A stretch of 64,000 nt of DNA from Cryomorpha sp963836915 (GTDB lineage: Bacteria > Bacteroidota > Bacteroidia > Flavobacteriales_D > Cryomorphaceae): positions 62,001-126,000 of the forward strand of contig CAWILH010000002.1 of NCBI GenBank assembly GCA_963836915.1, given 5' to 3'. The translations under genes and the position numbers were made by a program. The notes beneath the pieces are model-generated. The model did not search any database. It worked only from the letters and a program-made list of their open reading frames with translations, and was not told the DNA's origin. Numbering within the stretch: the stretch's first letter is position 1; each line of letters begins with the position of its first letter. Positions 23,657-33,331 of this stretch are shown in pieces.

Positions 23657-24005
23657 TTTCAGTCTATTTTTTGATTAAACGAATACTTTGAAAGAATAAC
23701 AATCCGGAGTGGAAATTGTGCAAAACCCATTGGTTCGATATAGGCAGCTTACGCATCGAAATAGGTAGCGGGTCATAATTTGGTCACTGAACCACAGCAT
23801 CTTTGGCTCTCCTTTTTCGCGGAAGCGTAAGATCTCAAAAAAACTTGCGTCAGGCCATGGCCAAGCTGTCGAGGCCCTGGCCACATTCCATTCCTATGCG
23901 CTTATTCCCCGGCCTGCTATAAAAGCGCTAGCTCCCTTTTGCCGGCGGTTCACTATCTTGCCACGAAATACGCAAAATTGCCATCCACCCTTTTTATTCG
24001 CTTAT
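23657..24005. other. Intergenic region between azurin and the PNGase-like gene
   Basis: 350 bp between divergent genes. No gene or RNA seen. TATCTTGC near 23954 resembles a shortened -7 box, and a similar TACCTTGC lies upstream of the DEAD-box gene, but neither is an exact match, so no promoter is called. Confidence 0.4.
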
Positions 24006-26543
24006 ATGAACCCATTTTCTACGCTTCGTTCCCTTTGCTCCGTTCTTCTCGTATCGTCGATAGCCTTATTGGCGGAAGCCCAGACTAACCAATACCTGCA
24101 CTTCGATGGTTTGGACGACCATACCATCTTCCCCGCTGCATCCCAGTACCTTACGGGGCTCAATACCATCAGTATGGCCGGATGGTTCAAGACCGATGCA
24201 CTCGTTTACGGCCAGGGGATGATGAGCATTCGCGGCGGCGGCACTGGCGATGGGGAGATGTACATCATACAGCTCAATAATGGCACGATAGAGTGCCGCG
24301 TGGTGACATCTACTGGGCTGCACGAAGCCGTAGCGCCCGCCGGCACCGTGGCGGCAGGGGAGTGGCAGCACTATGCCTGGGTGTTCAATCTGAATGGTAT
24401 CGTGCTCTATCTCAATGGCAATCCGGTGGCCATAGGCTCCGCATCGGGGGTGTTTGATTCGGGAGATCGGCCATTTACCATCGGCACCACGCTGCTCTCA
24501 GGGCTCAACTTCTACTATGGGGGCGGTGCTGACGAGGTATCGCTGTGGAGCAAGGCGCTCACTCAGACCGAAATACAGGATATGATGACCGATGGCCTCA
24601 CAGGCGATGAGCCTGAGCTGGTGACCTATTATACCTTTAATCAGGGCACACCTGCCGGCAATAATCAGAACATCACCCAATTGATCTCCGATGTGGGCAC
24701 GGGCGACCGAAATTCCGATTTTATGAACTTCGCCCTTTCGGGAAATACGTCAAACTTCATCGGCGAACTCGAGTCAGGATTTCAGGCCATTGCTTTTTCG
24801 CCTATTGGCAATAAGCTGGTCACCGATGGCGATTTTGCACTCGCCGCCCAGTCCAATAGCGGTCTGGTAATAGAATACGAGATCATTTCGGGTTCGGCCA
24901 CCATTAGCGGAAACATGCTGAGCCTTACCGGCCAGCCCGGCGAAGTGACCATAAAGGCCAGTCAGCCCGGCAATGCCGTATGGGATCCTGCCGCCGATGT
25001 GTTCAATACTTTTATTGCAGTTGATCCCGCGCTGATCACTCCTGAGCTCACTGCACTGCATCCGCTGGAAGGCGACGTTTTCGTGCCTACGCTGGCGCCC
25101 GTGCAGGTGGCGGTGCGCGCTTCTATCCCCTTTCCAGACCTGCTCACTGTGGGTGCGGTGACCGCCACCATTGGCGATGAGACTGTAACCCTTACCAGCC
25201 ACGGCAATGGGTTCTACACCGGCTGGTTTACCCCGCTCGATTATGGTGCCATGGATGTGGAGCTCACCGCCGCGAATAATTTTGGCGCGGTCACGGAGCT
25301 CACCGTCCCCATCAGTATAATACAGGCGGTGGGCGACCTATCGGCAAATGCCCTTACGGATGCCCACGTGAGCGTAGAAGTGGCCAGCGTGACCATGGAA
25401 GCCGACCTGCCCAGCTTTGCAGGTGCCTTTGATCAGATCATAGGTGCGCTCACCATCACGTGCCCGCCGGGGGGCTGCGATCCGTGGGACCGTGTATCAT
25501 CGGTAGAAGTACAGGGAAAGAATGGCGATTGGTACGAGATCATACGCTACCTTACTCCTTATGGGGTGGCCTGCGACCATAGCATCGACCTTACCGACTT
25601 CATGTCCCTGCTCAGCGGGCGCACCGCTTTCAGGGTCAACCTTACCACCTTTGCCAATGGATTTGAGTATACGCTCGATCTTGACTACCAGGCCGGCCAA
25701 CCCCTGCATCCTTACAGCAGCGTAGAGAAGCTCTGGTACCAGACGTACGCTTTTGGCGATATGGCCAATCTCCAACCTGCGGAATCCTTCCAGATCACCT
25801 ATCCCGATCATACGGCTTCCGCCAAAATAAAGCTCGTCTCTACCGGCCATGGATGGGGGCTCGATGAAAATGCCGACACCGAAAACACCAATAACGCCGC
25901 CGAGTTTAGTAATAATACGCACCACATCTGGGTGAACGGTGCTCAGGCTTTCGCTCAGAATAATTGGAATGATTGCAACCCCAACCCCGATGGGTGCAGT
26001 CCGCAGTTTGGCACTTGGCAGTTTGATAGGGCGGGGTGGTGCCCTGGCAGCATCGCGCAGTTCTTCGATTTCGATCTCGCTCCGGTGGCGGGCGGCGATG
26101 TAGCGCTCGATTACGTTTTTGATGAGAGCTACGTCGACTTCTGCCATCCCAATAATCCCGATTGCATGAGCGGCGTGACCTGCGATAATTGTGGCGGCGG
26201 CTTCAACCCCCATCTCATCGTAAGCTCTTACCTTATCTCCAAGGGCAATTTTCCTTTGGGCGAGCCGCTTGGCATTGCCGATCGGGGCGATGCTTCGATC
26301 GACTTCAATCTTTTCCCCAATCCATCCAGCGGCCGCTTCTTCATATCCCTTTCGGGCAATGAGCCGATGGTAGACATTCTCGTGTACGATCAGGTCGGCA
26401 AGTCGGTCAAGAAACTCCGAAGGCCTTATGCCGGCGGGAATGTCGAAGTAGATCTCCAAGGGTTGGCAGAAGGGGTTTATTTGGTAAAGGTTACTGCTGG
26501 CGGGCGCAGTGGGACGAAGCTTGCGCTGGTATCGGGAAGGTAG
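24006..26543 (+). CDS. T9SS-exported protein with LamG and peptide-N-glycosidase F-like domains
   Basis: 845 residues with a signal peptide (MNPFSTLRSLCSVLLVSSIA), the start chosen over an upstream in-frame ATG without signal character. Residues about 25-190 form a LamG/concanavalin-like domain (AGWFKTD, GEWQHYAWVF, DEVSLWSKALTQTEI). A middle Ig-like part is followed at about 440-750 by a region resembling PNGase F (CPPGGCDPWDRVSSVEV, RYLTPYGVAC, HGWGLDENAD), with many Cys likely in disulfides. The last 75 residues are a type A T9SS sorting domain (FNLFPNPSSGRF ... AEGVYLVKV). It probably removes N-glycans from, or binds, host or algal glycoproteins outside the cell. Confidence 0.85.
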   Translation: MNPFSTLRSLCSVLLVSSIALLAEAQTNQYLHFDGLDDHTIFPAASQYLTGLNTISMAGWFKTDALVYGQGMMSIRGGGTGDGEMYIIQLNNGTIECRVVTSTGLHEAVAPAGTVAAGEWQHYAWVFNLNGIVLYLNGNPVAIGSASGVFDSGDRPFTIGTTLLSGLNFYYGGGADEVSLWSKALTQTEIQDMMTDGLTGDEPELVTYYTFNQGTPAGNNQNITQLISDVGTGDRNSDFMNFALSGNTSNFIGELESGFQAIAFSPIGNKLVTDGDFALAAQSNSGLVIEYEIISGSATISGNMLSLTGQPGEVTIKASQPGNAVWDPAADVFNTFIAVDPALITPELTALHPLEGDVFVPTLAPVQVAVRASIPFPDLLTVGAVTATIGDETVTLTSHGNGFYTGWFTPLDYGAMDVELTAANNFGAVTELTVPISIIQAVGDLSANALTDAHVSVEVASVTMEADLPSFAGAFDQIIGALTITCPPGGCDPWDRVSSVEVQGKNGDWYEIIRYLTPYGVACDHSIDLTDFMSLLSGRTAFRVNLTTFANGFEYTLDLDYQAGQPLHPYSSVEKLWYQTYAFGDMANLQPAESFQITYPDHTASAKIKLVSTGHGWGLDENADTENTNNAAEFSNNTHHIWVNGAQAFAQNNWNDCNPNPDGCSPQFGTWQFDRAGWCPGSIAQFFDFDLAPVAGGDVALDYVFDESYVDFCHPNNPDCMSGVTCDNCGGGFNPHLIVSSYLISKGNFPLGEPLGIADRGDASIDFNLFPNPSSGRFFISLSGNEPMVDILVYDQVGKSVKKLRRPYAGGNVEVDLQGLAEGVYLVKVTAGGRSGTKLALVSGR

Positions 26544-26764
26544 GAGCTTGCTTAGTTGCAAGGCTCGGGTCACGGGTTGGGTGTGCGGGATGGTACTTTC
26601 TCGATTTCTCGATACTGCAAGGGTGTTTGGTTTTTCAGGGATGCCAAGTTCAGGCTGAAAGCTTTTAAACAGCTTCGGTAGGGATTTTTTCCGTGTACTT
26701 TAAGTGGGTTTATTGAAAAATTGTAGTGGCGCGCAGGCTCGCTCCGTGCAGTAGGGATTAGAAA

Positions 26765-26791
26765 TACGTTTGGGATAAGAAACTACCTTTG
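26765..26791 (+). promoter_or_regulatory. Two tandem -7 boxes TACGTTTG and TACCTTTG upstream of the GH16 gene
   Basis: Both are exact TAnnTTTG matches, 19 bp apart, the second 42 bp before the ATG. Either or both may be used. Confidence 0.5.
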
Positions 26792-26833
26792 GCGTTTTAT
26801 TTGGTATGAAGTCAAAGGGCTAAAACCATATTC

Positions 26834-27607
26834 ATGTATAAAAACCATCAATTTTTTATTGCACTTACTTTCGTATCGGCACTTTCGTGCAATGCTCAGA
26901 AGGACACGGTACGCCTAAATGGTCAGACTTACGAACTTAAGTTCATGGATGGGTTCGATGGCGCGTCATTGGATGAATCAAAATGGGATTACCGCACGGA
27001 TAGTAAACATTGGAGCACCCAGCAAGAAGGGAATATCGCCATTGCCAACGGGCACCTTCAGATACATCTCAAAAAAGAAACCGCTGGCGGCAAGGAGTAT
27101 ACCGGCGGTGGCATCATCTCCAAAGCGCTGTTCGGATATGGATATTACGAGGCTGCCATGAAGGTGCCCAAAGGTGCGGGCTGGCATACTTCCTTCTGGC
27201 TCATGAGGCATAGCGGCTCCGGCGGCACCGATCCCGATAGCACGGCCATAGAGATCGATATCGTAGAAAATGACTCTAAAGATAGTTCCATTTATTTTTC
27301 AAATGTACATCGGTGGGAGCAGGGGCATATCAACCTCGGTCGACAGCGCGTATCGGCACCACTCATCTCCGAAAGTTTTCAAGTCGTGGCCTGCGAATAT
27401 ACGCCCGAGATGGCACGATTTTATTTGAATGGACGGCAAGTTTCGGAAATTATAATTAAAGATTTGCCGCAGGGCAAGATGCACATCTGGCTCACATCCA
27501 TCGCCTCGCAGCTGGGTGGCACCAAAGCAGTTGATGACTCTAGCTTGCCATCTTCGGCAACATTTGATTATGTGAAGTATTACGGAGCTATGGCGCCGGA
27601 ACAGTAG
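26834..27607 (+). CDS. Glycoside hydrolase family 16 (endo-beta-glucanase type)
   Basis: 257-residue secreted enzyme. An N-terminal signal peptide ends near ALSCNAQ; the Cys may be a weak lipobox or the cleavage may follow NAQ. The GH16 catalytic motif ExDxxE is present as EIDIVE near residue 140, with the usual preceding GAGWHTSFWLM stretch and the GYGYYEAAMKVP strand. GH16 members hydrolyse beta-1,3/1,4-glucans, agar, carrageenan or xyloglucan; which one cannot be read here. It stands alone, not in a SusCD locus. A long non-coding repeat array begins about 60 bp after its stop. Confidence 0.9.
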   Translation: MYKNHQFFIALTFVSALSCNAQKDTVRLNGQTYELKFMDGFDGASLDESKWDYRTDSKHWSTQQEGNIAIANGHLQIHLKKETAGGKEYTGGGIISKALFGYGYYEAAMKVPKGAGWHTSFWLMRHSGSGGTDPDSTAIEIDIVENDSKDSSIYFSNVHRWEQGHINLGRQRVSAPLISESFQVVACEYTPEMARFYLNGRQVSEIIIKDLPQGKMHIWLTSIASQLGGTKAVDDSSLPSSATFDYVKYYGAMAPEQ

Positions 27608-27663
27608 TGGGGCTAAAACCCTAAATCGGCAATAGGGCTATTTTCCACACCAAAAACACGATA

Positions 27664-29052
27664 TGACCCTAAGGGGCTACTAGACCCGTGGGGTCCGGCT
27701 ACGATCAATAGCTTAAATTTCAAAGCCTACGCGCCACTATATACGCACCGCAAAAAGCGGTCGACCTGACGGATATAGCGCAGAATGAAAATTGTACCGA
27801 GACCCGGAGCGGTAGCCCGAAGCAATTATTGCGGTTCACTTAAAGGCAACGGCTACTAGGACTTTTAATTCAGACCCCAGGGGCCTAGGAGACCCCTTGG
27901 GGTCAAGCCCGCTGCGCAGCTACAATTCCTAAGCTAGTGCGCCACTACATACGCACTGCAAAAAGCGGTCGACGTGACGGACATAGCGCAGAATGAAAAT
28001 TGTAATGAGACCCGGAGCGGTAGCCCGAAGCAATTATTGCGGTTCACTTATGGGCAACGGCTACTAGGACTTTTAATTCAGACCCCACGGGTCTAGGAGA
28101 CCCCCGGGGTCAAGCCCGCTGCGCAGCTACAATTCCTAAGCTAGTGCGCCACTACATACGCACTGCAAAAAGCGGTCGACGTGACGGACATAGCGCAGAA
28201 TGAAAATTGTAATGAGACCCGGAGCGGTAGCCCGAAGCAATTATTGCGGTTCACTTATGGGCAACGGCTACTAGGACTTTTAATTCAGACCCCACGGGTC
28301 TAGGAGACCCCCGGGGTCAAGCCCGCTGCGCAGCTGCAATTCCTAAGCCAGTGCGCCACTACATACGCACCGCAAAAAGCGGTCGACGTGACGGACATAG
28401 CGCAGAATGAAAATTGTACCGAGACCCGGAGCGGTAGCCCAAAGCAATTATTGCATTTCACTTATGGGCAACGGCTACTAGGACTTTTAATTCAGACATC
28501 ACGGGTCTAGGAGACCCCCGGGGTCAAGCCCGCTGCGCAGCTGCAATTCCTGAGCCAGTGCGCCACTACATACGCACCGCAAAAAGCGGTCGAGGTGACG
28601 GATATAGTGCAGAATGAAAATTGTAATGAGACCCGGAGCGGTAGCCCGAAGCAATTATTGCGGTTCACTTATGGGCAACGGCTACTAGGACTTTTAATTC
28701 AGACCCCACGGGTCTAGGAGACCCCCGGGGTCAAGCCCGCTGCGCAGCTACAATTCCTGAGCCAGTGCGCCACTACATACGCACCGCAAAAAGCGGTCGA
28801 CGTGACGGACATAGTGCAGAATGAAAATTGTACCGAGACCCGGAGCGGTAGCCCAAAGCAATTATTGCATTTCACTTATGGGCAACGGCTACTAGGACTT
28901 TTAATTCAGACCCCACGGGTCTAGGAGACCCCCGGGGTCAAGCCCGCTGCGCAGCTGCAATTCCTAAGTCAGTGCGCCACTGCATACGCACCGCAAAAAG
29001 CGGTCGACGTGACGGAAATAGTGCAGAATGAAAATTGTACCGAGACCCAGAG
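27664..29052. repeat. Non-coding tandem array, about seven 207-bp units rich in hairpins
   Basis: The word ACTTTTAATT recurs at 27861, 28069, 28276, 28483, 28690 and 28897, a period of 207-208 bp; the motif AAAAAGCGGTCGA occurs seven times. Units contain a near-palindrome (GACCCCACGGGTCT ... AGACCCCCGGGGTC), the perfect palindrome GCTGCGCAGC, GTGCG/CGCAC arms and often ACCGC-AAAAA-GCGGT. No frame is open through it. Unit variants recur: three central copies read AATGAG..GCGG, while two read ACCGAG..GCAT. At 27664-27694 a diverged hairpin is in inverted orientation. Confidence 0.9.
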
Positions 29053-29198
29053 CCGACAATACGTTCTCACTTCCCGATATTTGAGATGAGCGCAAACGTA
29101 TATTTCAGGATATTTAAAGCTTTCGTTTTAGCTTAAAACGGAGAGCAGGGTTGAAACTGCTCTGCAACTGAAAGTATATTGTGGAGCATCACAAGTTA

Positions 29199-29229
29199 GA
29201 CCCCGGGGGTCTCCTAGACCCGTGGGGTC
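29199..29229. repeat. Inverted copy of the array hairpin
   Basis: This 31-bp segment is the reverse complement of the GACCCC ... GGGGTC hairpin in the 207-bp units, placed 150 bp beyond the array. Two more small perfect hairpins (CGTTTTA/TAAAACG and GAGCAG/CTGCTC) lie between, around 29130-29165. Confidence 0.8.
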
Positions 29230-29389
29230 TGATCTGCGATACAGTTCCCGAACTTTAGGTTCTAGAATTCCGAGTCGTACCCGCATGAGATTTTCGTCCT
29301 TGCACACTTTGGAATATTATTTGTAAAACGCAGATATCATTGGCTGTAAAGCCAAGTCTTACCGATATATAACCAAATCCTAAGTATAA

Positions 29390-30307
29390 ATGCGAACCAT
29401 CCTTATAGCTCTTGTATTCTTGATTATTACAGGCTGTTCACTTATCCAATCAGCTTCTTCTGGCAGAGGTTCAGGGTATGTAGAGGATATCCACATCGCG
29501 ACGGTAAATAATAATGTTTGTAAAACGCTCAGGGGAGATGTAGTGATCTATGCAATCTTTGTCGACTCGAAATACACCAACCCTTGGACTACCCACGATT
29601 TGAAATCAACATTGGATTCTATCCAAAAAGCAGCAAAGTGGATAGAAACGCAGGCTCTATCGGCCAATGTAAATTTGGAAATAGAACTTGATCATTACCG
29701 TGACGAAGATCTGATAATCCCTATCAATGAAACTCTGCTAAGACGCAGCTTATCGGCCACACTTGCCATGCGGAGCGGAGTTCAGAATGTAGATCGCTGG
29801 GCAGATAGAGTTGGAAATAAGGCGCTACAGATTTTTGGTGCAGATACTGCGACAATAACCCGTACCAAAATCAAACCTTACGATCGGGAAAGGCTCATGG
29901 CCCGAGTTCGGGATATCTACGAAACAGACAATGTTGCATTGATGTACTTCATAAATAATTACTACACCGACGAAGTGTCGGTAGCCATGCATACGGCTCA
30001 GGATAAGAATCCCGAGTATGCAGTGGTGAGCGGGAAAGTGCCCGCTGTGATCGCTCATGAATTCCTGCACCTTTTTGGTGCCTTGGATTTATATGTATCG
30101 CCTTTTGAAAATCAAAAGCAATCCCGAAAACGAAAAGATTGGGCAATGCGGGAATTCCCGAATGAGATCATGGCTTTTCCATATCGTGGTTTGGACTCTT
30201 TGAGCATTAGTCCGCTTTCCGGATATTTGATCGGTTGGAGTCGCCACCTTGATACCAAATATCAAAAAATGCTGGTCAGCGAAAAAGTTTCTCTCGCTAA
30301 ATACTGA
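29390..30307 (+). CDS. Metzincin-like zinc metalloprotease lipoprotein
   Basis: 305 residues. A signal peptide ends in the lipobox ITGC (Cys16). The zinc site reads HEFLHLFGALD (His223, Glu224, His227, Gly230, Asp233), fitting HExxHxxGxxH/D with Asp as third ligand. A possible Met-turn follows as NEIMAFPY. The N-terminal 200 residues have no named domain but include long helices. It would be anchored at the cell surface or in the periplasm and cleave proteins or peptides; target unknown. It lies alone after the 207-bp array and before a leftward transporter operon. Confidence 0.8.
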   Translation: MRTILIALVFLIITGCSLIQSASSGRGSGYVEDIHIATVNNNVCKTLRGDVVIYAIFVDSKYTNPWTTHDLKSTLDSIQKAAKWIETQALSANVNLEIELDHYRDEDLIIPINETLLRRSLSATLAMRSGVQNVDRWADRVGNKALQIFGADTATITRTKIKPYDRERLMARVRDIYETDNVALMYFINNYYTDEVSVAMHTAQDKNPEYAVVSGKVPAVIAHEFLHLFGALDLYVSPFENQKQSRKRKDWAMREFPNEIMAFPYRGLDSLSISPLSGYLIGWSRHLDTKYQKMLVSEKVSLAKY

Positions 30308-30639
30308 TGTGTTCTTATGCGTGGGCTTTCTTCGACTTCGGTGATGATTGATCGGCGGGACTATTTCCAAAACTCCTGTTATCGCCTTGTAAACTTGCAA
30401 ATGCGACGTAGGGAGATTTCCGATCGGTACAAAATTTTTTTCATGGAGTGTCGACTTTCAATATTTCAGATTTGATCTTGGTCATGGCTTCTTACAATGC
30501 CTTTGTTTTCAGAAGTGACTGGTGTACTGGCCTACCAATGAATATTAGGTTTCCAAAAAGCCTTACTGTGAAATTGCCCTCCGATCCCGCTGCCAAGGAT
30601 AGTGCGTCTTTTTTACATTCATTTGCATCACATCCATTT
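30308..30639. other. Intergenic region between convergent genes, nothing recognised
   Basis: 330 bp between the metalloprotease and the leftward transporter operon. A plus-strand frame of 82 codons overlaps the transporter end and has no features of a gene. No strong terminator hairpin was seen. Confidence 0.5.
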
Positions 30640-32112
30640 TTAAGTTCGCATTCTTCTTTCTGCCCAAGCCATCCCTTGATCGGCCACCAGTGCTAGAATT
30701 GCGGCGGGGATGGCTCCTTGCAATATCAGGCTATTGTCGTTTAAGGTGATACCGGTTATGATGGACTCGCCAAGGCCGCCGGCGCCAATGAATGCCGCGA
30801 GGGTCGCCGTGCCGATATTGATGGTGAGCGCCGTGCGGATACCCGCCATTATGGTTGGCATGGCGATGGGCAGCCGAAGTTGAAGCAGGATTTGATTTCG
30901 GGTCATCCCCATAGCCTTGCCCGCTTCCACCAGCAGATTGTCGGTCGCCTGAAGTCCGGTGTAGGTATTGCGGAGTATCGGCAAGAGGGCATAAAGAAAA
31001 AGGACGATCAATGCCGGTATGAAGCCAATACCGAAGAGCGGGATCATAAAACCAAGCAATGCAAGGCTCGGGATGGTTTGGAGAATACCGGTAAATGAGA
31101 GAGAAAAGCTGGAGAGTCTCTTCTTACCATTCATATAAATGGCCAGTGGGATGGCCATCAAAATAGCTAAGAAGGTGGCTAGAAAAGTGAGATGAATATG
31201 CTCTAGGGTTTGCCGGAGTATGGGGTGCATGGCGGCTGCGGGCGGTTTCGTTTGCGCTATTCCATTTTCTTTGAGAAAGTCGAAGGCCACTACGGCGAGC
31301 TTTTCCTTTTCCACTTCATACCTGTAATTCAGCTGGCGCATGGTGGTCTCGTCTATCAGGCCTTCCAATAATGACACGGCTTCTTTAAGGTTTGGGTTTT
31401 GCGCTAAGCAGCGCTCGCTGACTAAGGCCACAGCCTGATAGGGTGGAAAGAAACCGCGGTCATCTTCAAGCAATTGAAAATTATATTCATTGAGCTTTCC
31501 ATCGGTGCTATAGGCATCGGTCACATCGATTTGGCCAGCAGCCAAAGCTTGGTAAGCCAAGCCATGCTCCATGCCGCGGGGTTCGGCGATAGTTAGTTGA
31601 TAGGCCTTCCGCAGACCCGGAAAGCCATCGGACCTTTTTAGAAACTCATTTGAAAATCCGATTTTAATATTGGGTCTTTCCTTGAGCTCCGATATTTTTG
31701 ACATTCCGGCATCTGCACGGGCGGCCAGTATATAGGTATTGTTAAATCCGTAGCCCGGTGCCATCCAGATGCCGTGCGTACTGCTCAGCTTGGCACGGAT
31801 GCTTTTTTCATCCCTGTCGGCTGCATTGCTCGCGAGCCCATCCTTTAAGATGGCCGTAAGTATGGTTCCTGTGTATTCGGGATAGATGTCTATTTGGCTA
31901 GTGGTGAGCGCTTCAAAGCAAATAAGGGTGCCGCCGAGCCCGTATTTCCGATCGACTTTCAAATCGGTATTCTGTTCTATGGCCTGCGCTGTGATCTCGG
32001 CCAATACACGCGATTCGGGAAAGTTTTTGGAACCGATCGTTACGCTCTTTTGGCAGAAGCCAATGCAAGGCACGAGGGAGAACAGAAGCGCAATGACAAC
32101 CTTAATCTGCAT
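30640..32112 (-). CDS. Osmoprotectant-type ABC transporter, substrate-binding and permease fusion
   Basis: 490 residues. A signal peptide or first helix (residues 1-20) leads into an OpuAC/OsmF-like binding domain to about residue 285 (VTIGSKNFPESRVLAEI, YGLGGT, DIYPEYTGT, DAYSTDGKL). The C-terminal part, about 305-490, is an ABC permease with five to six helices and the EAA loop EAGKAMGMTRNQILLQLRLP. The fused order binding domain then permease is known in OpuB-like systems. It should import glycine betaine, choline or a similar solute against osmotic stress. It overlaps the end of the ATPase gene by 11 bp, so the two form one unit. Confidence 0.9.
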   Translation of the reverse strand: MQIKVVIALLFSLVPCIGFCQKSVTIGSKNFPESRVLAEITAQAIEQNTDLKVDRKYGLGGTLICFEALTTSQIDIYPEYTGTILTAILKDGLASNAADRDEKSIRAKLSSTHGIWMAPGYGFNNTYILAARADAGMSKISELKERPNIKIGFSNEFLKRSDGFPGLRKAYQLTIAEPRGMEHGLAYQALAAGQIDVTDAYSTDGKLNEYNFQLLEDDRGFFPPYQAVALVSERCLAQNPNLKEAVSLLEGLIDETTMRQLNYRYEVEKEKLAVVAFDFLKENGIAQTKPPAAAMHPILRQTLEHIHLTFLATFLAILMAIPLAIYMNGKKRLSSFSLSFTGILQTIPSLALLGFMIPLFGIGFIPALIVLFLYALLPILRNTYTGLQATDNLLVEAGKAMGMTRNQILLQLRLPIAMPTIMAGIRTALTINIGTATLAAFIGAGGLGESIITGITLNDNSLILQGAIPAAILALVADQGMAWAERRMRT

Positions 32113-32830
32113 AGGCCGCGCGGATAAAATTTTCTATAAAGGCAGTGGCAGGTCTAGCTTTGATTTCTTCTGGAGCCGCGTATTGGGCGATCTCACCTTT
32201 TTCCAAAATCAACACATCATCAGCCAGCAAGAAGGCTTCCCGCACATCATGGGTCACAAATACAATGGTGATCTCAAATTTTGCCTTTAAGGCCAATACT
32301 TCTTGTTGTAGCTCAGAGCGGGTGATGGGATCGAGCGCCGAGAAAGGCTCATCAAAAAGCATTATTTTAGGATTTGCCGCAAGGGCACGCGCGATACCCA
32401 CGCGCTGCTGTTCGCCGCCACTGAGTGCAGCCGGATGGCGATCTCGGTAGGTGGCAGGATCCATTCTGATCATTTCCAATAACTCATCTACACGCACCCT
32501 GACCGCTTCGGGCTGCCATTTGAGCAACCGTGGCACCAGCCCAATATTTTTGGCCACCGTCCAATGCGGAAAAAGTGCTGGCTCCTGTAGCACGTAGCCT
32601 ATCTTTCGTCTCAGCTCGATGGCTGATTGAGCTCTAACTGGCTCATCGTCAATAAAAAAGGAACCCAAAGTGGGTTCCTGTAATCTATTGATGAGTCTCA
32701 GCATAGTAGTCTTTCCGCTTCCGCTGCTGCCCAAAACGCATAAGGTGCGTCCGAAGTCCAGCTTAAAGGAAATCGACTTTAATACTTGATTTTCGCCAAA
32801 AGACTTAGATATTTTTTCAGCTCTTATGAT
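32102..32830 (-). CDS. Osmoprotectant-type ABC transporter ATPase, apparent AUC start
   Basis: About 242 residues. Walker A GSSGSGKTT, Q-loop VLQEPALFPHW, signature LSGGEQQRVGIARAL, Walker B IMLFDEP and H-loop FVTHD are all present. The first canonical start codon in frame (TTG at 32734) lies immediately before Walker A and would remove the first beta strands. Upstream codons encode a proper N-terminus, IIRAEKISKSFGENQVLKSI, back to a stop at 32836, with ATC at 32828-32830 where homologues have Met, preceded by AAAGG. So either a rare AUC start is used or a base is wrong. It works with the downstream fused permease. Confidence 0.8.
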   Translation of the reverse strand: MIRAEKISKSFGENQVLKSISFKLDFGRTLCVLGSSGSGKTTMLRLINRLQEPTLGSFFIDDEPVRAQSAIELRRKIGYVLQEPALFPHWTVAKNIGLVPRLLKWQPEAVRVRVDELLEMIRMDPATYRDRHPAALSGGEQQRVGIARALAANPKIMLFDEPFSALDPITRSELQQEVLALKAKFEITIVFVTHDVREAFLLADDVLILEKGEIAQYAAPEEIKARPATAFIENFIRAAYAD

Positions 32831-32869
32831 CCTTTAAAAGTATAAAGAATCCTTTAAGCCGACAATTTT

Positions 32870-33331
32870 CTATTTATCCATTTTTTCACCGAGATTAGCG
32901 GTGATTTCTTGGATTTGTGTCTGAAGCTTCTCTATGCTTTGATTGATTTGATCTTTCGTTGCCGACCAATTTTCATTTGACATATTCTCAAGGTCTTTGA
33001 TCTTTCCATCAATGGCTTTGGATTCATCTTCCAGATTTTTAATCATCGTCCCTGCTTGGTCAGAAGCATTGGCGGTATCTACATTCTTCAGGCTTTTAAT
33101 ATCTTTTTTAATGGCCTTTTGCTTGTCCTCCAGCTTTTTGATCTCAGCCTTCTTACCGTCTTCCGAGTATTGCTCTTTCATTTCGGCAAGCTCTATCAAT
33201 TCTTCTTGGGTATCTTGGAGTTGATCCACAGTTTCAGATTCTTGCTTTTGTACATCTTCCATGGTCACATTTGATTTGCATGCAAACAAAGTTGCTACTG
33301 CGAACGCCATTATTCCTACTGTCTTTTTCAT
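32870..33331 (-). CDS. Coiled-coil lipoprotein (153 aa)
   Basis: Signal peptide with lipobox LFAC (Cys18). The mature protein is nearly all charged heptad-like sequence (TQEELIELAEMKEQYSE, KKLEDKQKAIKKDIK, SIEKLQTQIQEI), so it should form a long coiled coil on the periplasmic side of a membrane. No enzymatic motif is visible. Similar in style to the coiled-coil proteins at 52.0 kb and 62.2 kb but with no clear sequence repeat between them. Function unknown; an envelope-spacing or Lpp-like role is only a guess. Confidence 0.75.
   Translation of the reverse strand: MKKTVGIMAFAVATLFACKSNVTMEDVQKQESETVDQLQDTQEELIELAEMKEQYSEDGKKAEIKKLEDKQKAIKKDIKSLKNVDTANASDQAGTMIKNLEDESKAIDGKIKDLENMSNENWSATKDQINQSIEKLQTQIQEITANLGEKMDK

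Noticed and set aside
25497..26573. Long antisense frame (358 codons) within the PNGase F-like gene
   Set aside because: The sense strand encodes recognised domains, a signal peptide and a T9SS tail; the antisense frame is a by-product of GC-rich codon use.
27664..29052. CRISPR array
   Set aside because: The whole 207-bp unit repeats; there are no short repeats separated by unique spacers and no cas genes in the window. The 14-, 50- and 73-bp arrays fail for the same reason.
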